Below, piece after piece: positions 57,701-64,000 of a stretch of 64,000 nt of DNA. Position 1 is the first letter of the stretch. Every line of letters begins with the position of its first letter. The stretch lies in NCBI RefSeq assembly GCF_026151205.1, contig NC_087084.1:11559453-11623452 (forward strand). Direction: 5' to 3'. This DNA comes from Bolinopsis microptera. Taxonomy: Eukaryota > Ctenophora > Tentaculata > Lobata > Bolinopsidae. A program made the position numbers and the translations under genes. The notes under the pieces were generated by a model that had not been told where the DNA came from, searched no databases, and was given only the letters and a program-made list of their open reading frames with translations.

Positions 57701-60700
57701 GTACAAAATCCTGCAAGATTACCAATACATTAAGACTTTAAGACAATAGCTCATGATGATAGTCAAGATAACACGTGACTACTTTATATCGGCCGCATAA
57801 TAGCCACAGAACTGAGCTGCAATACGGAGGTGAACTCAGCTCTGCGGCCTTTCTAAAGCTGTTCTAGTGTTCTGCGGTTGTTCTGCGGCCTTTCTTACGC
57901 TGTTCTGGTGTTCTGCGGTTGTTCTGCGGCCTTTCTGAAGCTGTTCTGGTGTTCTGCGGCCTTTCTGACGCTGTTCTGCCGTCCACATACTAAAAATTCT
58001 AAATTCAAACGGTCGGATAACTACAAATTATGTGGTAAAGTAGTCTGGAATTGTCTGTTCACTGCACTGTTAATCAACGACCACTTAGTTTAATCATTCT
58101 AATTTTAGTCTGGTAACCTCACTCTAGTCCACATTAGAAAAGACACTGCTAGGAGCTAACAGTGCCAAGTGCGCTGTCAATCACAGTGGTCAATGCATTG
58201 AATTGCTTCTCAAAGAGTGAATCATCTATTCAGTTTCTCACTCCATTATTGGTGTGGTCATATACTGTGTTTATCCTGGATACTAATTCGGATTATTTGA
58301 AATCTTCGGTCGAGTTTTGTTACATTTGTTGCTTTTGAGACTTAGATTGATCACGGCTTTGGAGTTTTATCTGTACGAAAAAGCTTTAATCTCTATTTGC
58401 TTAATTTCTCGTCTAAATAAATTGTTCGATATGAATGGTATAAGAGAAAATTACAACTGGGATATTGGTGAAAATGGATTCGAAGACAATCAAGAGGTAA
58501 TATGAAATTTTAAAAACGCAAAACTGTACTACTCCATAAAACCCATACAAATAAAACCACTACTTTTACTCATCTCACTGTCTCCCAGGTACAAGTGAGT
58601 GCTGCGGGTGCGCTCCGCTCCCTTGCTCAGTCCAACTCGGTCTCACAAGGTCGGATAGCTGAGTTGGGTGGGATCAACCCTCTTATCAGACTGCTCAAGT
58701 CTAACCCAAGAAACTTGGACGTAAGTTTATTATATAATATGAGCTTTATTATTATATAATTAGCTATAAATAGCTTATATTTCCTTTATATTTATCTTTT
58801 ACTCTGCTCTAGACTCTGGTCATTATTTTTAGCTTATTTTCTTGACGAAAATTGCAAAATCTCGGTATGGTTATTATTTACAGTGCAGTGGTTTGTCAGT
58901 GATCTGGCTTAATGATCCGTTCACAGATTAACCAATTAGCTAATTAAATAATTAGCTAGTTAAATAATAAGCTAATTAGATAATTACCATCAGGTACAAG
59001 AGAAGGCATCAGGAGCTCTGTGGGCCTTGTCAGGTGATGACCCTACTAAAAGGAGAGATATCGGCACTAAAATAGGGATTGAAATGTTGATAGTTCTCCT
59101 TGAGAGCAAGTCAGAGAAAATCCAGTAAGTTTTCATTTTCATTTTAAGGTCTTTAAAACATAGTGTAGACACTAGACTTGCTGAGATGAATGTTTCTTGG
59201 ATTCAAGACGGAACTAAATTCAGTCAGGTTTTTATGAGGTACTCAGAAGACCAATACCACAGCTTTTGTGAATGTTTATTTGGATGGTCCTAGTATACAC
59301 GTTCATAAAAAGGTGGCACTAGAGATTGATTTTTTACTGCCAAAAATGTGTGAAGTATTTTAAAATACTTGTATCTCAAGGAGTATGCTATGAAAGTTAA
59401 TATATAACAAAATTTTAATATGTGGTCTAAAAAGATTCAAATGTCACATAATTAAGTCATTCATCTCTATTATATATTCAGTTAATTGTGCAAATATGAG
59501 CCAGAAATCACAAGATAATCATTTATTGCCCTCTAATGGCGAATTTACACTCTGTGAGTGTATTCTGAGAGACTAAGAGAGAAAAATGTGACTTTTGGAT
59601 CCCATTAACTGGTTTTAATACTATTGAATGATATTGTGTACCCTAATTAATGATGAATAGCCAAGAAAAACGTTAAGTGATTCAATAAACACAGCTCAAA
59701 ATAGGCTTATTTCCAGCGTTTAAGTTGTGATTATTGAATCATTTTGGCCCCAATAACAATTTCAGATAGGACATTCCATTTCTCACATGCATTATAGCCA
59801 TCAAATCAATTTTGGTGGCTTTGTGAATAATACTTTTCAGATTATCTAGTTTAGAATCATCTTACATTAATTCTTAATGTGTGATTTTTGAATCATTGGC
59901 ACTTAAATAACGATAACTCATGACGTGATATAAACAATAGAGACCCCGTGATTTCAGCATCATGAAATTTAATCGAATTTTTAAAAATTTAGATAGATAT
60001 ATCAACCAACAAAGAGCAATGACTATTTTTTAAACGCATCTCGGAAAATCAATCTCTAGTGCCACCTTTTTATGAACGTGTCCTAGTATAGTAGTATGCA
60101 CACTGATTTATCAATTTTCATATTTAAAATGCCAGGATTAAAAAGAAAAAGGAGCTGGATCAATTAATGAACTATTCAACCAGCAGTTATCGCTCAATTA
60201 ATTAGTTAATTATCACTCAACTAATTAGTTAATTAACAACTAATTAATTAGTTTATTATCAACTAAATACTCAGGTTTGTTGCAGCGAAAGCCCTATCGA
60301 CCCTATCATGTGGCGCTCCAAAACACCAAGCTAAGATAAGGGAGGCAGGAGGAGTGTTACCTTTGGTTAGAATGTTGAAGGGAAGTGCTAGTGAGAGGGT
60401 GTTACTAGCTGTTATTAGTACTTTAGCTGCTCTTTCTATTGGTTAGTGGCTTGTGACGTCACCTTATCTTGGTTATGATATTATCACGTGTTGTTTCGTG
60501 ATGTCACGTGTTTTTTCGTGATATCACGTGTTGTTTTTTGGCATGTTTGTTTACCGGAGATGTCTTTAAACTCAGATCTTGAAAGTTCAATGGAAGCTCT
60601 GTTAAAGCCAATACAATACTTAATATTTCACCATTCACAATTAATGATTTGTACTTAAATGTATTTTGTTCTAATAGAATAAGATAAAATAGATAGTATT

Positions 60701-63016
60701 ATGATCAACATGCTCCATTATTCCAGGATTAGCCCACACACCAGTGAAGCTGAATCAGAGTGCGATTGCTGGCGGAGGAGCGATCAAGTCTCTTGTATCT
60801 CTTGTAACTGGCAATTCTAATGATCTTGCCAAGGTAAATGTGCTAGCACGTCCGAACGTGACTCCTGTCCGAATTAGGTGACCGCAAAACGATTGTTGTC
60901 CGAATCTTAAATCTGATCCGAATACGGCAAAATTTAATGTCGATTTGGTAAATATGGGCAGGCTGTTATCTCCACTTATCTGCTCTTACCTGCTCCTCTT
61001 ATCTAATGTCATCAGAATAATCATACCACATTCAAATTTGCTTTTATCGGTGTTTTGAGACGATTCCATAATTTAGGCTTGCATTTTCTCTATTCTAACA
61101 AGAACGACCTGGTGATTGATAAATCTCTCAAGTAACACAACCTAAACCTAGTTATTTTTCATCAAACTAACACAGCACGATGATACCCATACTACGTTTT
61201 ATACATCTTAATTAATCAAGTGAGATAAAAGTATTATTCAAGTTCATTTTCAGTATATTAATGAATCAGTAGCTCAAGTAGCTTAAGACCTAGTAGTATG
61301 TTGGATCATGTCCATTTTCTGGAATTCTTGATTATCCGGTCCTCTAGCTGATTAATACTATCACTCTTGAAGAGCCGTGTGTTCTCAACTGTATTTCAAG
61401 TTTATTTTATTTCATGTTAATTAGTGAAGTCGTTCGCGCTAAATTTCGGAATAAACTAGTCAAAGTGCGGTTTATTCGGGTTAATTTTCACCATGTCGAC
61501 TAATTTACCGATTAAGATAGGAATTATAGTACTAATTATACAATTATCAGAACCTTCTAATCATTCCAAGTTACGATTGATATTTTAACTAAATATTGAC
61601 TAATTAACACTTTATATAATCATGTATTAAGTGACTAACTTACATGATTATATAACTAAATAATATCAGGTACAATCAGCGTACGCTCTGGCTTGCATAA
61701 CTCTCGCACATGCGGATAATCAGAAACTTCTTCTCAAAGAGAAGTTCACTTTCACTCTACTGATTGATCTGTTGTACAGTTCTACAAGAGAGGTAAGCAT
61801 GACGTCACGTGAGGGAGTGTGACGTCACGTGAGGGAGTGTGACGTCACGTGAGGGAGTCTAATGTCACATGAGGGATTTTTATAATATGCGGCCGGATCT
61901 TTATTCAACGAATAAGGAGGCAAACAATACAGGGATTCTGTAAATGAAAGCTCAATTCTACTACTATATTTTCTATGTTTTTACATTAATTTTCATCAAA
62001 TTTCTTGCCCAAGAATCCCTGATTCGGGACCTGATGCGGGACAGGGATATATGGAGGGGGTTCTCTGGCGTAGATCGGACTTAGTTCCGACATAGTAGTA
62101 GTAGTAGTAGTAGTAGTAGTACATAGTAGTAAGAATCCCTTTTTAACTCAGTTTTCCCTCCTTCAGGTATCTCTTGGAGCTGGACGGGCTCTGACCACAT
62201 TTGCTTACAATCATATTCCTACTCAAAAGAACATTGTCAAAGGAGGTAATGATAAATCAAACAAGTAAATTTAGTAAATCTCGCTCTGGGCACTAATACA
62301 TTCATAGTCTCAACCATGACATCGCAGCAAACATATTAGCTGTATAGTTTTCACAAAGCTGATTCCAACAAATCCACTTGATAAACATAACGCAAGATCT
62401 AGATCCCTGCACAGTGCACCATGTCATAATCCATCACAAACACGTCCAAATTGCCGTCAACAAGCTCGTGTCAATGTGTCAAGTACTTTGCAAGCAATAC
62501 ACCAGCTCTACTCCGCAAGCAATCCGCCAGCCCTACTCCGCAAGCAATCTGCCAGCCCTACTCCGCAAGCAACCCGCCCTGGTGTATTAATTAGATCTGG
62601 TTCATGCTAGTTTCAACCACGTGGCAGTCACGTGGCAGTCACGTGCTAGTTTCAGTCACCTCACGTGTTGTGTAGCGGCGATGTGTCAAGTGGTATATAG
62701 TAGTAGTGGGAGAGTTGTGTAGGTTTCAGTGGATTCTTCTGTTGTTCTGGTCGTGGACTTGTAGATTGGGATTAGCTGATTATGAACATTTATAAAGTTT
62801 AGGTTAGTTCTGTCATGTTAAAGGAAACATGTTGGCTAGAACCATATCGTAAATTTGTATTGGAATTATGCAGCTAAACGATTGTAAACCGTGTGGTAGG
62901 TACTCCCCATGAAAGTTGTAACAAATTATACTTCCTCAGGCGAGATTCGTTACGAGCAGTTTATACAGTTCCTAGATTCAGATGATCAAGAGGAACAAGG
63001 TCACGCTGCTTTCCAG
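48738..63016 (+). CDS. ANKAR: ANKAR-like protein, exons 17-30 (last ankyrin repeats and armadillo repeats)
   Basis: Third block. Exons: 48738-48908, 49128-49260, 49368-49509, 51032-51167, 56113-56230, 56463-56551, 57524-57649, 58589-58720, 58994-59124, 60275-60441, 60727-60833, 61670-61792, 62167-62245, 62940-63016; phases agree throughout. Exon 17 carries ankyrin sequence TPLLLACSSGALDTVERLLE and GVIHLAALNRHVK. From exon 20 on, nearly every exon is about one armadillo repeat, mostly starting with VQ-AA-AL and ending in GGI-PLV-LL, for instance VQAEAANALNVVC and GGIPPLVKLVQS in exon 23. Ankyrin followed by armadillo repeats is the ANKAR layout. The three blocks total about 1,230 residues. Both repeat types bind proteins; the role of ANKAR itself is poorly known. 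The terminal exon was not found; the gene may extend past the window. Confidence 0.8.
49708..50588. mobile_element. 881-bp non-autonomous DNA transposon, TA target duplication
   Basis: The left end ACGGGTGATGAATAGAAAAT is mirrored by the right end, whose reverse complement reads ACGGGTGATGACTAAAAAAT. TA flanks both ends (49706-49707, 50589-50590). Removing the element and one TA restores GTTTTATAACATCATACC, which exists elsewhere in the surrounding 42-bp minisatellite (near 50715), so the insertion point is clear. The interior has no long frame. A TA duplication fits the Tc1/mariner superfamily or relatives. Confidence 0.82.
50589..51015. repeat. 42-bp minisatellite upstream of ANKAR-like exon 20
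   Basis: About nine units of ACATACCAAACCTCACTTAA followed by CCTCACCTTTAGTTTTATAACA, exact period 42 in the later copies (50781, 50823, 50865). One further unit lies left of the transposon at about 49665-49707. The array ends about 20 bp before the exon, so it supplies or borders the pyrimidine tract. Confidence 0.92.
51780..51860 (-). mobile_element. Probable retroelement 3' fragment
   Basis: Read on the minus strand the segment contains CCTGAAGATGGCGTTGACGC followed by CGAAAATTTGCC. This 'CTGAAGATGGC...CGAAA' pattern is familiar from 3' ends of several retroelements. It lies outside the LINE whose boundary is at 52017, so it is a separate, older insertion. No coding part remains. Confidence 0.4.
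52018..55246 (-). mobile_element. Full-length RTE-like LINE with 11-bp target-site duplication
   Basis: AATCTAACACA occurs at 52007-52017 and again at 55247-55257, directly bordering the element. Inside, the minus strand has a 5' UTR of 38 bases, one intact ORF (55208-52128) and a 3' UTR of about 110 bases ending in an (ATA)n tail (52018-52030). Compact UTRs and a trinucleotide tail are typical of RTE-clade LINEs. It lies in the ANKAR-like intron after exon 20, antisense to the host gene. The intact ORF and exact duplication indicate a young insertion. Confidence 0.88.
52128..55208 (-). CDS. LINE protein: EEP endonuclease and reverse transcriptase, 1026 aa
   Basis: Endonuclease blocks: ATWNVRG (about residue 38), VIALQETKV (about 64), IMGDFNARLG (about 160) and SDHKIV (about 290). 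Reverse transcriptase: GPDNLPNEFLKYAPP, GIDMSSAFDTIHRSTIL, IGAFQGDCLSGSLF and active-site YADD (WEYADDVDF). The C-terminal part contains LDACHRRHLRQIL and RWKMLGHVLR, which with the single-ORF layout points to the RTE group. The ORF begins MGVTITTRTSDASKK and a hydrophobic stretch (FSFVLFGFFTVASL) precedes the endonuclease; this could be a signal-like leader or merely non-essential sequence. All catalytic motifs are intact. Confidence 0.93.
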   Translation of the reverse strand: MGVTITTRTSDASKKPTVLLFSFVLFGFFTVASLHFATWNVRGISQEHSQHLATNDCNRYNLDVIALQETKVSKHSDTVIPGNHRLLLFNQKLSWHGGLGFIINSKFVSNVVSYHQISDRVAYMDLSLPSKCHGKPSLKARIINCYSPTNVKSIQNPRIADEFYCELQEAIRIPARHELFIMGDFNARLGKRTKSDFESGLQTNMGRHGIGRRNENGERLLAFMITNGLYAANTAFSHASRHTNTFTGWIKDRRSKKSVPWFSQIDYVLCRSRSTPLLVDARSYAGAKLQSDHKIVKATFDLSKRYKLYSTAKHKVKQYNTNSLVCSKDVQSSFQQNAAQKIETDTSAQSVTESFNNLFEAVKIAASETVGMKRNTAKRHRTSDPQVVSMSEKRHQLLQHLNDNKMRDRTILRKEINRLKNDIAKRLITLETAHADLLAETINSTDDTRRMFEATRAISSTKDTPPISVFLPETEELALNDEDKADIVKNWFMEHYTGPEPPLEPFVGAAKPLDTPITALEVETAAKKLKNGKAVGPDNLPNEFLKYAPPSFYMKFASLINESFEKQEHVQSFTEGYLTPLQKPGKPKGPVKSLRPLCLLNGTRKILSMITLRRIQQQIADYTGPWQNAYKSGHSCSNIVWTQRVLISVVKEKHWEFSKMGIDMSSAFDTIHRSTILRLLEDAGCSEDDIRLVRYLLANTKLRIKIKKTTSGEFEVTIGAFQGDCLSGSLFTMYLAGALYHLRVVVIHLRPNPPISESSLPLEWEYADDVDFADEDEDSLHQLLPICKEILSEWNLFVNESKTEFVKCYLAGSSEKDEKGEPLRNREPWRKCVSLGSKLCSKEDIQHRIILGNVAFEKYKKVWMQGSKINLKTKIKIYEAYVTSVMLYNCNSWATPQNLFDKLDACHRRHLRQILKMTYPIIISNKALYERCGVTPLSERVTYARWKMLGHVLRSDCSSPAQRALQFAVNALFTMKGRVGRHQSNILKFVINDLNKRNLPLRDINDLYDLRATASNRVLWRKLFTS
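55818..56095. repeat. 8-bp minisatellite (GTTACCAA/GTAACCAA)n before exon 21
   Basis: More than 30 units alternating GTTACCAA and GTAACCAA, irregular at the left edge. It ends about 15 bp before the 3' splice site of exon 21. Confidence 0.93.
56632..57217 (-). CDS. Putative membrane protein fragment with Cys-rich motif, nested in ANKAR-like gene
   Basis: Three exons in transcript order: 57217-57077, 57021-56958, 56864 to a stop at 56632 (or a GTACGT donor after 56816). Phases match (0, then 1), and all borders have good signals: ATGCAG and TTTACAG acceptors, GTAAAC and GTACCC donors. The product reads QIAERIITRLFKYLVCVTFV, then GCYWCRPPRECAICNE with four Cys, then MAILIASVCWYVCFIASVYY, a likely membrane segment. 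The first exon is open in both directions; upstream exons may exist (a candidate lies near 57285-57309). The last part of the final exon runs into transposon-like sequence (CCGAAACGTCGAC), so the C-terminus may be artefactual. Family not recognised. It sits in the intron after exon 22, opposite strand. Confidence 0.45.
57845..57980. repeat. About 42-bp tandem repeat (TTCTGCGGCCTTTCT...)
   Basis: Three to four units combining GCTGTTCTGGTGTTCTGCGG, TTGTTCTGC and GGCCTTTCTGA, some units partly deleted. Intron of the ANKAR-like gene. Confidence 0.85.
59298..60080. mobile_element. 783-bp non-autonomous DNA transposon with 10-bp target duplication
   Basis: The left end CACGTTCATAAAAAGGTGGC (continuing CACTAGAGATTGATTTT) is repeated as an exact inverted copy at the right end (60044-60080), giving 37-bp terminal inverted repeats. 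TCCTAGTATA flanks both sides (59288-59297 and 60081-60090). A duplication of 8-10 bp suggests the hAT or Mutator superfamilies. Interior AT-rich with no long frame. It lies in the ANKAR-like intron after exon 25. Confidence 0.88.
60480..60540. repeat. ATCACGTGTTGTTTCGTGAT tandem units
   Basis: Three units of (A/G)T(A/G)TCACGTGTT(G/T)TTTCGTGAT-like sequence, about 22 bp each, every one with CACGTG, immediately downstream of exon 26. Confidence 0.75.
61797..61876. repeat. 20-bp tandem repeat with GACGTCACGTGA
   Basis: Four units of GTGACGTCACGTGAGGGAGT starting four bases after the donor of exon 28, the last unit diverged. Each full unit combines TGACGTCA and CACGTG palindromes. Confidence 0.9.
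62092..62134. repeat. (GTA)n microsatellite
   Basis: About ten GTA/TAG triplets with one interruption (ACATA), in the intron before exon 29. Confidence 0.9.
62492..62580. repeat. 25-bp tandem repeat, 3.5 copies
   Basis: Units AAGCAATCCGCCAGCCCTAC followed by TCCGC. A short open frame covers them but has no splice or homology support. They lie in the intron between exons 29 and 30. Confidence 0.9.
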
Positions 63017-63660
63017 GTTAAACTTTCAAATATATCCAGTTATTTTATTTATATAGCGGTAAGACTGTGAACAATTAATATTATTGTTGGTGATTTTGTT
63101 GAACACTGGGGTATGGTAAGCATTCTGACTGGAATGTTCTAGAATGTTCTAGAACGTTCCAGTAGTATGAGATTTATTTATTTGCGATGACAATGTTCTA
63201 TAAAAATACTAACATCACATTTTTATCACCGCTCTTTAGATCATATTACTGTTGTTGAGCGACCTTTCATCTATTTTAAGACAAATTACCAAATGTTTCG
63301 ATTATGTAACAAAAATCTAAGATTACTGAGATGAACGCATCAATAAAATATGGTTGTTGAGTATCAGTACAATAGGCGCCAGATGAAAAATACCCTAAGC
63401 GAGGCCGCGCTCACATGTGCGGATAATATGGTCACCTCAACCAGTAGTCTGGTTACCATAATGATTTTATCTACTCAAGTAGGTATCAGCTCAGCATGAT
63501 GATTATGATTTAAACCACCCGTAAAATTCAAACCACGTGATACCTCGCTGTTTTAAACCGATCAATGAGTAGAATATCACAAGTATTACCGTTCGTCAAA
63601 TTTGTCCCTTAAAACACTGTCACGTCCCCATCTCACCAATTTGTTACCGTTTAACAGTAA

Positions 63661-64000
63661 TTCCGTGCAATCGTGGAACTGGACTCCACCACCTACTCCA
63701 ACGACACCCTCTTCGGGATACAGCACGAGGGAGAAAGAGCCGTGCTTGCAGCATGGTACCTATTTGTGGTTGTATCCTCTCTCCTCGGAGACACCGCTAT
63801 CTTGGTGGGCTCGATAAAGTACCGGGCATTTGAACTGAACAAGGCTACAGTGGCCTTCATCCAACACATCGCAGCTGCTGACCTAGGATTCACTTCAACT
63901 TACCTCGCCTTCCAGCTCATCTCAATCATCGCAAAGAAACAGATGTACGGTCCCTGGATCTGCTTTGCAATACCCTACTTCGGGCATTACTTCGCCACTG
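63661..64000 (+). CDS. Rhodopsin-class GPCR, N-terminal part (helices 1-3), cut by window end
   Basis: The frame is open from 63661 to the end of the window. It reads a short acidic N-terminus with a possible N-glycosylation site (SNDT), then helix 1 (AVLAAWYLFVVVSSLLGDTA), a basic loop (SIKYRAFELNK), helix 2 with A-A-A-D-L (the conserved Asp), a loop, and the start of helix 3 with the usual Cys after GPW (GPWICFAIPYFGHYFAT). Helix 1 has GDT where most receptors have GN. TAA at 63658-63660 is in frame directly upstream and there is no Met before helix 3, so the start must be in an upstream exon, perhaps joined at the AG before CACGAGGGAG (about 63724). A pseudogene is possible. Ligand unknown. 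Confidence 0.65.

Noticed and set aside
58317-58505. 62-codon frame as an extra ANKAR-like exon
   Set aside because: Exons 23 and 24 already join in phase as consecutive armadillo repeats; the frame lacks the repeat pattern.

Overview
Eukaryotic genomic DNA from an AT-rich animal genome. Genes are split by short introns with GT/AG borders, intergenic DNA is full of minisatellites and transposon remnants, and two LINE retrotransposons are intact. The gene families (ankyrin/armadillo protein, sushi-domain arrays, arylsulfatase, WSC-like receptor, and a rhodopsin-class GPCR whose first helices read like the large GPCR sets of medusozoans) suggest a non-bilaterian animal, most likely a cnidarian. 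This assignment is inference. No tRNA, rRNA or bacterial gene was seen.

Layout. 1-5400: gene-poor, dominated by a 3.36-kb inverted repeat (1528-4885) and a 21-bp E-box minisatellite. 5400-10980: nothing recognisable. 10985-14115: a tandemly duplicated segment carrying two related minus-strand genes of unknown function. 17607-19187: two small convergent spliced genes, one a hydrophobic membrane protein, one a 74-residue acidic protein. 19548-23530: a two-ORF CR1/L2-type LINE (minus). 24900-25330: LINE remnant. 27112-27921: a type I membrane protein with a WSC-like ectodomain.

28420-63016 is mostly one gene: an ANKAR-like ankyrin/armadillo protein on the plus strand, of which 30 exons can be read. 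Its large introns host other genes, all on the opposite strand: an arylsulfatase (33162-35877), a secreted multidomain sushi protein with 16 exons (38783-46230), an RTE-like LINE with target-site duplication (52018-55246), and a small putative membrane protein (56632-57217). Two non-autonomous DNA transposons with clear terminal inverted repeats and target-site duplications also sit in its introns (49708-50588 and 59298-60080). The window ends inside a GPCR exon (63661-64000).

Two places in the ANKAR-like gene do not read cleanly: an apparent frame break in exon 3, and an intron-phase mismatch between exons 16 and 17. The exon models below were built by hand from splice signals and reading-frame continuity, so borders are inferred and not confirmed by transcripts.
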